Source of the DNA: Lentisphaerota bacterium
GTDB lineage: Bacteria > Verrucomicrobiota > Lentisphaeria > Victivallales > Victivallaceae
Length of the DNA stretch: 56,080 nucleotides
Reading direction: 5' to 3'
NCBI GenBank assembly: GCA_015061525.1
Contig: SUWK01000010.1
Location: forward strand, 1 to 56,080
In this document: piece after piece, positions 8,429-17,892 of the stretch
Layout of the letters: every line of letters begins with the position of its first letter
Numbering within the stretch: the stretch's first letter is position 1
Notes under the pieces: generated by a model
Told to the model about the DNA's origin: nothing
What the model saw: the letters and a program-made list of their open reading frames with translations, nothing else
Database searches by the model: none
Translations under genes and position numbers: made by a program

Positions 8429-10762
8429 ATGAGTACCTATCACAAGAATGAAGTCGAGTACAACGATACGATGAGCTATGCTGATAATATCGGCAGCTTG
8501 TACTACGGAGACAGTGCGACTTTTTCAGGAACAAGTGACGGAGAAAAAGATAATGACTATTTCAAATTTTACGCAGGGGCCTCCGGGACTGCCGGTTTTG
8601 CCGTGAGCGGTGTCGGCGATTACGACCTGTGGCTTTACGATGCAAGCGGAACCCTGCTGGAATCAGATGTTTCATCTGATAATTCCGCCAGTTTCGCGTA
8701 CTATCTTTACAGCGGAAACACTTATTATCTCCGCGTGAGAAACTACTCATCCTCCAGTTCCGGACACTCCTGGAGCGGGGCTCTTACCATGCCCGGTTAC
8801 TCCTCCTCTACGATATACAGACCGGATCTGTCAGTCAGCAACTTCTCATTGAATAAAACAAGCATGACGACAAACGAGTCCGTCACGCTGACATTTGATA
8901 TTGACAACTATGGTAATGGAAGTGCTTCGTCCTCCCGTGCCTACATCTACGTTGACGGCAGCTACTGGGGATCAGCTTATACCGATTCTCTCAGTGCGCA
9001 CTCTTCTTCCGGTTGGTATGATCGGGTCAACTACACACTCAGCGGCCTTTCTGCCGGTACCCACACCATTCAGGTCAAAGCAGACGGTGGAAATTCCATT
9101 ACGGAGTCTGATGAATCGGATAACTGGAGTGTTACCAGATCTATTACTGTCACCAATCCTGCCAGACCGAATTTGAACGTTGACGAATATAATGTTTCCA
9201 GCAACAATATCGGTCCCAACCAGTCTGTCACTCTGACTTTTGATGTCAACAACTATGGTAATGGCAATGCCGGAGCATCATACGCGTATATCTACGATGG
9301 TGACACTTATCTCGGTTCTGTATACGTCGGCAGCCTCAGCGGCAGTGCAAGCGGCACTTGGTATCGCACCTGTACCTATACGATTGCAGCCGGAAGACTT
9401 TCTGCCGGTACTCACCGTATCTATGTCAAAGCTGACGGCGGCAACGCCATCTCTGAATCCAATGAATCGGATAACTCCTCCTATCGCACCATTACGGTTT
9501 CCAACCCCACCAGGGATTTGAAGATCACCGACATGGCGGTTTCCAGCAACAACATTACGACAGCGCAATCCACGGTATTCACTTTCCGCGTGGTCAACAA
9601 CGGCAACAGCACCGCCAGTGCGAACAGCATTGTCCTCCATGATGCCAACGGCAACATCCTCCGGGAAGTTTCTCTCGGCTCTATCGCAGGCGGCAGCAGC
9701 CGTTCCTGTCAGGTCACGCTGACTTCCGGAAAACTTTATCCCGGAGTCCAGCGGGTCTATGCCAAAGTCGATGCCTACAATCAGATCGGCGAAACCAATG
9801 AAACCAACAATACCGCGTACCGGACCATTACGGTCTCTCAGGCGACCAGAAACCTGAAGATCACCGACATGCAGGTTTCCGACAACCGCATCTCAACGGC
9901 ACAGTCCACGGTGTTCACTTTCCGCGTGACCAACACCGGCAACACTGCAGTCGGAGCAACCACGCTCTATCTGCATGACGGTTACAACGTCCTCCGCGAG
10001 GTTTCCGTCGGTTCCATCGGCGCAGGCGGCAGCCGCAACTGCTCCGTCACACTGACCTCCGGCAAACTCTCTGTCGGAACCCACAAAGTCTACGCGAAAG
10101 TCGATGCCTACGATCAGGTAGCAGAGAACAACGAGACCGACAACACATCGTACCGTACTATTTTCGTGGAAAGACCGACCCGTGATCTGAAGATTACCAA
10201 TATGAATATCTCCAATGGCAACACTCAGTACACCAACGGTCAGTTCAAATTCAACTTCCAAGTGACCAATCTTGGAAACACCTCCGTCGGAGCAACTAAA
10301 CTCTATGTTTACGATGACGGTAATTTCCTCCGGGAAGTGACTCTTGCCGGTCTCAATGCCGGACAGACCCGTAATTGTACGTTGACGATCAATGCAAGCA
10401 CTCTCGGTGTAGGTACTCATCAGATCAGAATCAAAGCCGACGGTGCCGGCCAAATCTCTGAATCCTACGAGAGCAACAACTCTGCATACCGTACCGTCTT
10501 CGTGAACAGCCTCTGGCGTTCTGCAGATATTGATGCTGATGATGCGAAACTCACCCGCAGCAGCGATGTCGAACTTTGGAAAGATGATGTTGACGGCAAC
10601 TCGTTGAATCTGCTCGCCGATGGCAACAGCGGTGATCTGCTTTCCTGGGATGCCGCAAACGGTATCAGCAGTCAGCTGCTCGGAGCGGTCGATGATACTC
10701 TCTCTTCGCTCACCAGTGATGAAGAGAGCAGAAACCGTCTTGCAGGATCTTTGCTCGCATAA
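8429..10762 (+). CDS. PPC/CARDB-repeat protein, paralogue 2
   Basis: 777 residues from the ATG at 8429, chosen for its AGGAGA site; the ATG ten codons upstream lacks one. Same plan as the protein at 3671: an N-terminal PPC-like domain (NDYFKFYAG, then YYLRV), five CARDB repeats (from YRPDLSVSNF, ARPNLNVDEY, RDLKITDMAV, RNLKITDMQV and RDLKITNMNI) and the same C-terminal tail (DVELWKDD, DLLSWD, DEES, ending SLLA). No signal peptide. The two genes share promoter and leader, so they are probably co-regulated. A terminator hairpin follows. Likely an extracellular structural or adhesive protein; the tail may be the export or anchoring signal. Confidence 0.8.
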   Translation: MSTYHKNEVEYNDTMSYADNIGSLYYGDSATFSGTSDGEKDNDYFKFYAGASGTAGFAVSGVGDYDLWLYDASGTLLESDVSSDNSASFAYYLYSGNTYYLRVRNYSSSSSGHSWSGALTMPGYSSSTIYRPDLSVSNFSLNKTSMTTNESVTLTFDIDNYGNGSASSSRAYIYVDGSYWGSAYTDSLSAHSSSGWYDRVNYTLSGLSAGTHTIQVKADGGNSITESDESDNWSVTRSITVTNPARPNLNVDEYNVSSNNIGPNQSVTLTFDVNNYGNGNAGASYAYIYDGDTYLGSVYVGSLSGSASGTWYRTCTYTIAAGRLSAGTHRIYVKADGGNAISESNESDNSSYRTITVSNPTRDLKITDMAVSSNNITTAQSTVFTFRVVNNGNSTASANSIVLHDANGNILREVSLGSIAGGSSRSCQVTLTSGKLYPGVQRVYAKVDAYNQIGETNETNNTAYRTITVSQATRNLKITDMQVSDNRISTAQSTVFTFRVTNTGNTAVGATTLYLHDGYNVLREVSVGSIGAGGSRNCSVTLTSGKLSVGTHKVYAKVDAYDQVAENNETDNTSYRTIFVERPTRDLKITNMNISNGNTQYTNGQFKFNFQVTNLGNTSVGATKLYVYDDGNFLREVTLAGLNAGQTRNCTLTINASTLGVGTHQIRIKADGAGQISESYESNNSAYRTVFVNSLWRSADIDADDAKLTRSSDVELWKDDVDGNSLNLLADGNSGDLLSWDAANGISSQLLGAVDDTLSSLTSDEESRNRLAGSLLA

Positions 10763-10779
10763 CAGATGGGCATGACCAG

Positions 10780-10817
10780 CGGCAGTTACCGGAATTGTTC
10801 CGGTGACTGCCGTTTTC
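10780..10817 (+). terminator. Rho-independent terminator after CARDB paralogue 2
   Basis: An interrupted 14-15 bp stem: CGGCAGT-ACCGGA pairs with TCCGGT-ACTGCCG around a short loop, followed by TTTTC. Confidence 0.8.
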
Positions 10818-10866
10818 ACATCTGCAAACTCACATTTAAGTTTCATAAAATTTGGAACATCAGCAG

Positions 10867-11346
10867 ATGATTATCAATGAAATAAGTTTGAGTAATTTCA
10901 GGATTTTTCCTGCGGTGGAAACGATTGTGGATTTAAATAATGTTCCACACCTTGACCACGCGGAAAAAAGTTCCATTTTACTGGCTTTGCAGAAAATTTT
11001 CGGGGAAACAACCGAAGATAACCGGGTAACTGCCGAAGATTTCAATACTCTCGGTACGATGACTGTGTCTGTAAAAATCTCCTTTCCGGAATTTGCCGAC
11101 CCCGCAGCTGCCGCAGAACCTTGTCACCGGCAATTATTCAAATATATGCAAATTGGAAGTGACGGTCAACTCTTCTGCCGTCTTTCGCTTTCAGCTTTCC
11201 GGCACGATCTGATCTCTTCCATAGAGCAGCACCTTTACTGGGAACTTCCCGGAGAGCTGCACATCCCGCTCACACCCGCTGAACACACTATATTCACTCC
11301 GGCTTTCCTTGCCGGATCCTGTTCCCGGATCATATGTCATGAGTAA
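10867..11346 (+). CDS. Truncated OLD-family-like ATPase N-terminus
   Basis: 159 residues from the ATG at 10867. EISLSNFRIFPAVE and then LDHAEKSSILLALQKIFG follow the pattern of the N-terminal AAA/ABC-type ATPase of OLD-family nucleases (NFRxF, then a GxNxxGKSSxLxAL Walker A). Here the P-loop is damaged: the glycines are gone and only KSS remains. EDFNTLGTMTVSVKISF matches the strand after the P-loop. The protein stops after ~160 residues, with no Walker B, signature motif or TOPRIM nuclease. It overlaps the helicase start by eight bases. The pair recalls GajA/GajB of Gabija defence, but this partner looks degenerate or minimal; a nuclease role is not supported. Confidence 0.5.
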   Translation: MIINEISLSNFRIFPAVETIVDLNNVPHLDHAEKSSILLALQKIFGETTEDNRVTAEDFNTLGTMTVSVKISFPEFADPAAAAEPCHRQLFKYMQIGSDGQLFCRLSLSAFRHDLISSIEQHLYWELPGELHIPLTPAEHTIFTPAFLAGSCSRIICHE

Positions 11347-13189
11347 TATTCCTGAATATCTCTCTTTGCCGCCGACTCCGGATGCTGAAATTGTGATCAG
11401 GCATCCATCATGCTGCTTTTTGATCGATTCCCCTCCCGGAACCGGCAAAACCGAAGTTCTGGCGATGAAAGCAAAACACATCTTTGCTGCTCAAAGCGAA
11501 ACTGTTCCAAAAATCCTCACCTTGAGCTTTAAACGGCACGCGGCAAATGACTTGAACAACAGAATCCGGCAATATACCCAAATACATGATGATTCCCCTG
11601 CAGATTCATTTACCTTTGACGGTTTTGCCAAAGAGCTGCTTGACCGTTTCGGTCAGCTGCTGCCGGAACAATGGCGGCCGAGTCCGGATTACTGTATAGA
11701 CACGGAACTTTTCGCACCGGCAACTGTTGCAGAAAAACTCTATCTTGCTGCCGGACACAGTTTTTTCATGTCCGATATTGAAACTCTGCCGTCACGTAAT
11801 TTTGCCCTTGAATGTATGGTAAATGAACCACTCCCGGAAGAAATGTCCTTTGACGGTACTCCGGAAAATGATATTCCGCTGCTGATGTGGCAATATTGTT
11901 TGAAACAAACTCCATCCGTTTTGGATTTCCCGCTGATTTGTGCTTTGGCAGAATTGCTGCTCCGCTGTAATCCGCAGCTTGCCAAAGCTTTGCAATGCGC
12001 TTATACACACATATTTCTGGATGAATTTCAAGATACGACGATCGCCCACTACCGCTTGTTGAAAACCGCATTTCCTCCGGGGACTCTGCCGGTTACTGCT
12101 GCCGGAGATCAACAGCAGAATATCATGCTCTGGGCAGGAGCGATGCACGGAATATTTTTTGAATTTCAACATGATTACAATGCCCCGAAAGTACTTCTTC
12201 CTTTCAACTACCGTTCAAATGGGACTCTGTTATCAATACAGAATCATCTTGCCAAATTCATGCTCGGCAAAGATGCAAAACCGCCGGTTCTTCCGGCGGT
12301 AGTCAACTCCGTCGGAGAGTGCCGTATCATGGTGTTCCCCGATGAAACTGCGGAAAGCCGCTTCGTCATTGACAAAATATGCTCTTTGCTCCAACTGCCG
12401 GATATTTCTCCACGGGATATCGGGATCATTGTCAGGCAGTTCCCGGAAAATGTTTTGAATCAGCTGCATCCGGCGGCAAGAGATCGCAGCATCCGTATCC
12501 GCAATGAAGAAAAAACCGGCAAACTCCTCGCTGAACCGGTAATCAAAATGCTTTTCGATTTATGGCACATGATCTTTTACCCTTCACCGGAAATTGAAGC
12601 ACAAGAGAGACTCATGCACTTTTTAAGTGAGCCGGCAGGAAATTACTCCACCATTTCTCCGCATGATGAACTGGACAAATTCCGTTCACAGATACTGCAC
12701 GACTTCGGTCAGCTTATGTTCACTCCGGATGATTTAACAGATCTGCTTGAAAAAAGTACAAATTTTCTGGATAAAAAACGGTTGAAAACCATCTTTTCCC
12801 GCTACCGGCAGGGTAAATATCTGGAACTTTGCCTTGCCGAACTTGCACAGCAGATCGCAGCAAGTGCATTGCCGTGCGCCGGTATCGGAGAAACTGTACT
12901 GGAATTTTCCGGTAATGACTTCATTCCACTGACCACCGTTCAACAATGCAAAGCAATGGAATATCACACTCTGTTTCTTATCAATCTTGACGGACAGGAA
13001 CTCTGGGCAGATGATGCCGATCCTTTTCAGGATCTGCCCAAAATATATCTTGCTTCTGCACGCGCACGTCAAAATCTCTATCTCACTGCAAGCCGTGAAC
13101 GCAACATGCACAGTCAGGATATGAATAATATCCGGCTGTTGAGCGATATTCTTGCTCCGGCATGGGTGATCCCGGAAATAATTTCCTGA
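11339..13189 (+). CDS. UvrD/Rep-like superfamily 1 helicase
   Basis: 616 residues from the ATG at 11339 (a TTG at 11309 would add ten). SF1A motifs are in order: Walker A SPPGTGKTEV (~residues 34-43), motif Ia LTLSFKRHAANDL, motif II IFLDEFQDTT, motif III AGDQQQNIMLW, motif IV FNYRSN, a motif V-like AMEYHTLFLI and motif VI YLASARARQNLYLTAS. It should translocate on single-stranded DNA and unwind duplexes. It is shorter than UvrD (~720) and close to GajB-like helicases. It overlaps the OLD-like fragment upstream, which supports a former two-gene defence or repair module. Its stop is seven bases from the nagA stop (convergent). Confidence 0.85.
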   Translation: MSNIPEYLSLPPTPDAEIVIRHPSCCFLIDSPPGTGKTEVLAMKAKHIFAAQSETVPKILTLSFKRHAANDLNNRIRQYTQIHDDSPADSFTFDGFAKELLDRFGQLLPEQWRPSPDYCIDTELFAPATVAEKLYLAAGHSFFMSDIETLPSRNFALECMVNEPLPEEMSFDGTPENDIPLLMWQYCLKQTPSVLDFPLICALAELLLRCNPQLAKALQCAYTHIFLDEFQDTTIAHYRLLKTAFPPGTLPVTAAGDQQQNIMLWAGAMHGIFFEFQHDYNAPKVLLPFNYRSNGTLLSIQNHLAKFMLGKDAKPPVLPAVVNSVGECRIMVFPDETAESRFVIDKICSLLQLPDISPRDIGIIVRQFPENVLNQLHPAARDRSIRIRNEEKTGKLLAEPVIKMLFDLWHMIFYPSPEIEAQERLMHFLSEPAGNYSTISPHDELDKFRSQILHDFGQLMFTPDDLTDLLEKSTNFLDKKRLKTIFSRYRQGKYLELCLAELAQQIAASALPCAGIGETVLEFSGNDFIPLTTVQQCKAMEYHTLFLINLDGQELWADDADPFQDLPKIYLASARARQNLYLTASRERNMHSQDMNNIRLLSDILAPAWVIPEIIS

Positions 13190-13196
13190 CCGGTTG

Positions 13197-14336
13197 TCAG
13201 TTCAAAACCTCATCCCCGTTGATCACAGTTGATTTTACGGTCAGCATATCATCGGCAAGAACAGTGATATCTGCTGTAAATCCTGGCAACAAAGTTCCGT
13301 ATTTATCACCAAGACCGATGGAACGGGCCGGATTAGCCGACGTCATTTGAACCGCTTCAACCGGAGTACATCCGAATTTACGGATCAAATTATTAAACGC
13401 CCGGTTCATCGTCAGGCAGGAACCGAAAATCCGATACGGCGGTTCCAATTCCCGGCAGACATCATGGTTGTCAAGTTTATACATCCTGCCGTCAGAAGAT
13501 GGATAGATCCCATCCGGCAATCCAGTTCCCATCATAGCATCTGAAATCGCAATTACCCGCCCGGTTCCCGCCGCCCGAATCGCCAACCGCACCAATTCGG
13601 CAGGAACATGTACACCATCCATTATGATCTCCAGCATCAATTGATTACAAATCAATGCCGCGTCTGTCAGTGACGGCATCGAAACACCATTTTCCACATG
13701 ACGTCCGTCATACGCATCAAAAATATGACACATCCGGCTGACTCCGGCGGAAATCGCCTGCGGCAGCTCTGCAGCTTTCATTGCAGTATGCCCGAGTGAA
13801 ACGATAACTCCACTCTCTGAGAGTTTACGGATCACCTCACTTGCACCGGGAAGTTCCGGAGCAAGCGTCACCAATTTCAAAGATCCTTCAGCACACCCGA
13901 TCCATGAATCCACCTCTTCAACATCCGGCATCCGCAACTGATTGTGATCCATGCCGCCGGCAAATTCAGCAGACAGAAACGGCCCTTCCAGATGACTGCC
14001 GAGAACTCTTGCGCCACAAACGGCCGCAGATGCTTCTTTCACCTCTTTCAAAAACGCAAGTGTCGTTGCCGGTGCCACTGTATCCAGAGTCGGCAAAAAA
14101 CCCGTAACTCCGAATTTTGGGAAAAATCCGCTCATCGGAACAACCCCGGATGCCGACACATCCGCATTCCCCAGACCGTGGACATGGGTATCTATGAATC
14201 CCGGCACGATCCAATCAGCTCCGCCACGGACTTCTCCGGAAAATTCCACATGGGTGATAACAGCATCATGCCACATTACCCTGCCGTATCCGGCATGGTC
14301 AGCACTTACAATATTTCCTTGAAAAAAATTTTTCAT
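13197..14336 (-). CDS. nagA: N-acetylglucosamine-6-phosphate deacetylase
   Basis: 379 residues, amidohydrolase fold. The metal and catalytic motifs of NagA are visible: FIDTHVHG, SHLEGPFLS, SLGHTAMKA, HIFDAYDGR, DGVHVP and the catalytic Asp in ISDAMMGTG. It converts GlcNAc-6-phosphate to glucosamine-6-phosphate and acetate in amino-sugar catabolism or cell-wall recycling. It lies 24 bases after glgB as the last gene of the glycogen operon, an unusual partner that would link amino-sugar recycling to glycogen turnover. No nagB is in the window. Confidence 0.93.
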   Translation of the reverse strand: MKNFFQGNIVSADHAGYGRVMWHDAVITHVEFSGEVRGGADWIVPGFIDTHVHGLGNADVSASGVVPMSGFFPKFGVTGFLPTLDTVAPATTLAFLKEVKEASAAVCGARVLGSHLEGPFLSAEFAGGMDHNQLRMPDVEEVDSWIGCAEGSLKLVTLAPELPGASEVIRKLSESGVIVSLGHTAMKAAELPQAISAGVSRMCHIFDAYDGRHVENGVSMPSLTDAALICNQLMLEIIMDGVHVPAELVRLAIRAAGTGRVIAISDAMMGTGLPDGIYPSSDGRMYKLDNHDVCRELEPPYRIFGSCLTMNRAFNNLIRKFGCTPVEAVQMTSANPARSIGLGDKYGTLLPGFTADITVLADDMLTVKSTVINGDEVLN

Positions 14337-14360
14337 CTTCGATATTCCTTACAGCAATAC

Positions 14361-16352
14361 TCAAAACTGCCTTTTCAACACCAATGCCGTCCGGCTCGGA
14401 AGATACAGGCGGATATATTCCCCCGAATCCTGCTCCATGGAAAAATACCGCTGCCCTGCACTTCTGCGGACAAAACCGCCGAATATAAAATCATCGCTGT
14501 CCAATACAGTGTCATAACTGCCGCGCAAAACCTCAATTTCATAATCCGTGTAAGAATTTACCGGATGAAAGTTGAAAAAGAACCAGTACCCAGCTCTTTC
14601 AAATACGATCACTTTGCTCTGATCGTCGATCCTGACACACTGAACCGGACGATTGTAAAATCCCGCCGTTCCGGCAAGTTTGGTGATCTCTCTGTCAAAC
14701 TTTGCCAATTCTCCAAAACGCAGCGCAGAATCTTTTTCCAAACTCCACTGCCGCCGGGCATGAGCCATACTCCAGTTGTTGCCCTCCCGCGGCAAATCGA
14801 TCCACTCCGGATGCCCGAACTCATTACCCATAAAATTCAAATATCCGTGTCCGGCACTTGCCGCTGTTGCCAAACGCAGCATTTTATGTAACGCAACCGC
14901 ACGGTCGACGGCAAAATTGCCGGATTTTTTGTGCATGTTCCAATATATCTCCGCTCCGGTCATCCGGAAAAATGCCGTCTGTCCGCCTACGATAGCCTGA
15001 TCATGGCACTCCACATAACTGATGCTCTGCTCGTCTTTGCGGCGGTTGGTCAACTCGTTGAACAACTGAAACATATTCCATTCTTCATCAGGGATATCCA
15101 GCAGTTTGAACCACATATCCGTCACCCCCATCGCCATACGGTAATCAAAACCGATCCCTTCCGGAGAAGCAAGTCCCGGCATACCGCTCACATCTTCTGC
15201 CACAGAAACAGCATCCGGACGCAGCTGGTGGATAACACGGTTCGCCAGCGTGAGATAAGCAATAGCATCCATATCCGTATCGCCGCTGAAATACTCCCCG
15301 TAAGAGCAAAAACAATGATTCAGCCCGTGATGATTATACAACATACTGGTAACTCCGTCAAAACGGAAACCGTCAATATTGTACTCCTCCAGAAAAAAAC
15401 GGCAGTTCGACAACAGAAAACGCAGAACATTGAGCTTACCGTAATCAAAACACAGAGAATCCCATGCCTCATGTTCTCCCCGGCTGCCGCGATGGAAATA
15501 TGTCGTCCGGCTGCCGTCGATTTCCGCCAATCCCTCTTCCACATTTTTCACCGCATGCGAGTGAACCAGATCTATTATCACCCGCAAATTCAACCGGTGT
15601 GCAGTATCAACCAGATACTTGAAGTCATCAGGAGTTCCGAAACGGCTGGAAACCGCAAAAAAATTCGCCACATGATAACCGAAACTGCCGTAATACGGGT
15701 GTTCCATTATCCCCATCAACTGCACGGTATTATACCCTTTGCGGGAAATTTCCGGCAGAATTTTTTCGGCGAACTCCCGGTATGTACCAACTTTGGCTTC
15801 CTCCTGCGCTATGCCGACATGCGCCTCGTAAATCAGCGGTGCCGCCGGAGGCGGTGCCGGATAAGTAAATTTAAAAGGTTCTTCAGGCTCCCAGACCACA
15901 GCAGAAAAAAGTTTGCTTTCCCCATCCTGAAGTACATAACGGGCATAGGCCGGAATGCGCATTCCCCCTCCCCCCGGATAAGCCACAAACATCTTGTAAT
16001 GTGTGCCATGCTGGAACGTATTTGCTGGAAATACGCCCTTCCACACTCCGTTTTTCCGGGGGACAAGCGCGTACTGCTGATCGATTTGCCAATCAGAAAA
16101 ATCTCCGGTCAACACAATACTTTGAGCATTCGGTGCATACTCCCGGAATACCCATTTGCCATCTTGCTGCCTGTGCAGACCGAAATATTCATGATCATTC
16201 ACCGCCGCAACAAGCTGACGATCATAGCCGGTGATTGCCCTTTCACGTATATCCGCATACTCCCGGCGACGCTGCAGTTCCGGCAGAAAATCCCGCAAAA
16301 AGATATCTGCTGCCAACGCCTGCACCTTATTGGTCTGCCGTATCGGAGCCAT
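14361..16352 (-). CDS. glgB: 1,4-alpha-glucan branching enzyme (GH13)
   Basis: 663 residues. An N-terminal CBM48 (FREYAPNAQSIVLTGDF) precedes the GH13 barrel; the nucleophile lies in DGFRFDGVTSMLYNHHG and the acid/base in VSVAEDVSG, followed by YVECHDQ. The MLYNHHG sequence resembles the eukaryote-type GH13_8 branch rather than E. coli GlgB. It introduces alpha-1,6 branches into glycogen. I chose the ATG at 16352 because it lies one base after the glgA stop (TGA-T-ATG), which points to translational coupling; the longer frame would run back into glgA. Confidence 0.93.
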   Translation of the reverse strand: MAPIRQTNKVQALAADIFLRDFLPELQRRREYADIRERAITGYDRQLVAAVNDHEYFGLHRQQDGKWVFREYAPNAQSIVLTGDFSDWQIDQQYALVPRKNGVWKGVFPANTFQHGTHYKMFVAYPGGGGMRIPAYARYVLQDGESKLFSAVVWEPEEPFKFTYPAPPPAAPLIYEAHVGIAQEEAKVGTYREFAEKILPEISRKGYNTVQLMGIMEHPYYGSFGYHVANFFAVSSRFGTPDDFKYLVDTAHRLNLRVIIDLVHSHAVKNVEEGLAEIDGSRTTYFHRGSRGEHEAWDSLCFDYGKLNVLRFLLSNCRFFLEEYNIDGFRFDGVTSMLYNHHGLNHCFCSYGEYFSGDTDMDAIAYLTLANRVIHQLRPDAVSVAEDVSGMPGLASPEGIGFDYRMAMGVTDMWFKLLDIPDEEWNMFQLFNELTNRRKDEQSISYVECHDQAIVGGQTAFFRMTGAEIYWNMHKKSGNFAVDRAVALHKMLRLATAASAGHGYLNFMGNEFGHPEWIDLPREGNNWSMAHARRQWSLEKDSALRFGELAKFDREITKLAGTAGFYNRPVQCVRIDDQSKVIVFERAGYWFFFNFHPVNSYTDYEIEVLRGSYDTVLDSDDFIFGGFVRRSAGQRYFSMEQDSGEYIRLYLPSRTALVLKRQF

Positions 16353-16353
16353 A

Positions 16354-17871
16354 TCAATTCTGCACCAGCGGACGCGCCAGCATCGATTCGTAAATATCAA
16401 TATACGATTGAGCTGTCACATCCAGATTAAAACGCTGCTTTGCCTCATCCATGATCCGGGCAATTACCTGATTTTTCCACTCTTCATCCCGACGGTAAAA
16501 ACGCATCGCCTCATCAATGCCCCACAACAGTCCGCCGTGGTCATAGTCGCGGAAAACAAATCCATTGCCGCTCTTACCATCATCGGTAAGGTGATCCACC
16601 GTGTCATGCAAACCACCGGTATCATGCACCACCGGCAAAGAACCGTAATACTGGCTTGCCATCTGCGGCAATCCGCAAGGCTCAAAACGTGACGGCATCA
16701 ACATAAAATCCGATGCTGCAAAACCGAGATGGGACAACTCTTCATCAAAGTCACAAACCATCACTCTTTCATAAAAGTTGTGATGAGCAATGATTTCCCG
16801 AAATACTTTCTGATACGGCCCATTGGCTACAATGGCAATCTGCAAACCGCTTTCCCAGTAACGGTGAACGATCTCATAAACCAGATCGGAAAGCAATTGG
16901 CACCCCTTCTGGATCGGATCAAGCCGGTGCGGCCAGAAAAACAACGGCGCACTCTGATCGCACTTCAAGCCGGTACGCGACTGAAAGGCAATCTTATTGA
17001 TTTTTTTGCCGGTTGCAGCATTGGACCCGGTATATTTCACTTCCAGAAAATCATCATTTTCCGGGTCGTTGCTGACATCCGGCGAATTCAAAATCCCCAT
17101 CGCACAACCGGCATAATATTTGCCGGAGATCTCCCGCCGGATATTTTCCGGGACAAAGGAGTGCTGCCCATCAACGATCTCCTTCAGAAATGTCGGACTT
17201 ACCGTGTTGATGAAATGGGCGGCAAAAATTCCGCTGGTCAGAAAATCGACGGGATTGCTTTCGCGGCTCTCTTCGTAATTATACGGTGGACGCTCGTAAT
17301 ACAGATTCTGCCAGAATGGTGCCGCATCGATACCACGATCCTCAATCTGAGCAAGTGTACGTTTCTGGGTATGAATATTGTGAACAGTGAATAAACACGG
17401 TATTCCCATTCGTCTTGCCGCTGCCGGGATCAGACCGGTCATCCAGTCATTGCAATGAATGAGATCCGGCTTGACCTGCGGAATGATGTTGTTGATGACC
17501 TCACGCTGAAAAGCCAGACTCTGCATAAATGTGTCGCCGTCATAATTACCGTAAACCGAATCCCGGTAGTAAAATATCCGGTCTTCAGCCAGATGGATGC
17601 GGCTGTTGTGCAGATTGCTCATGTAAATGCGCAGTTCATCATTGATGAGATTACCGACATCTATATGAAACATCCGCCGGTAATGCGGCAAAGCTACATG
17701 CACATCTGCCCCCTGCCTGTAAAGCGCGCCGACCAGTGCCGCCGAAACATCTGCCAAGCCGCCGGCTTTGGCGCGCAAATAACCGCCCATAAAACTCATT
17801 CCGGACGGTAAGGAAGTTATTTCCGGAGTTACTACCAGGATTCTGGGATTGGATCTTCTGCTTCTTCGCAT
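16354..17871 (-). CDS. glgA: Glycogen synthase (GT5)
   Basis: 505 residues. The N-terminal KAGGLADVSAAL is the KxGGL ADP-glucose-binding motif of GT5 synthases; HCNDWMTGLIP and FTVHNIH follow, and the C-terminal domain has SRFEPCGLPQM and DTGGLHDTV. It elongates alpha-1,4-glucan from a sugar nucleotide. It sits between glgP (21-base gap) and glgB (translationally coupled). No glgC is in the window, so the ADP-glucose source must be elsewhere. Confidence 0.93.
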   Translation of the reverse strand: MRRSRRSNPRILVVTPEITSLPSGMSFMGGYLRAKAGGLADVSAALVGALYRQGADVHVALPHYRRMFHIDVGNLINDELRIYMSNLHNSRIHLAEDRIFYYRDSVYGNYDGDTFMQSLAFQREVINNIIPQVKPDLIHCNDWMTGLIPAAARRMGIPCLFTVHNIHTQKRTLAQIEDRGIDAAPFWQNLYYERPPYNYEESRESNPVDFLTSGIFAAHFINTVSPTFLKEIVDGQHSFVPENIRREISGKYYAGCAMGILNSPDVSNDPENDDFLEVKYTGSNAATGKKINKIAFQSRTGLKCDQSAPLFFWPHRLDPIQKGCQLLSDLVYEIVHRYWESGLQIAIVANGPYQKVFREIIAHHNFYERVMVCDFDEELSHLGFAASDFMLMPSRFEPCGLPQMASQYYGSLPVVHDTGGLHDTVDHLTDDGKSGNGFVFRDYDHGGLLWGIDEAMRFYRRDEEWKNQVIARIMDEAKQRFNLDVTAQSYIDIYESMLARPLVQN

Positions 17872-17892
17872 TTTATCTGCTCCAAATATTTT

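Noticed and set aside
9893-10846. 317-codon minus-strand reading frame opposite CARDB paralogue 2
   Set aside because: Mirrors the repeat structure of the real gene and crosses its terminator hairpin.
14931-16430. 499-codon plus-strand reading frame opposite glgB
   Set aside because: Antisense to an intact branching enzyme; His/Ile/Arg-rich composition typical of a shadow frame.
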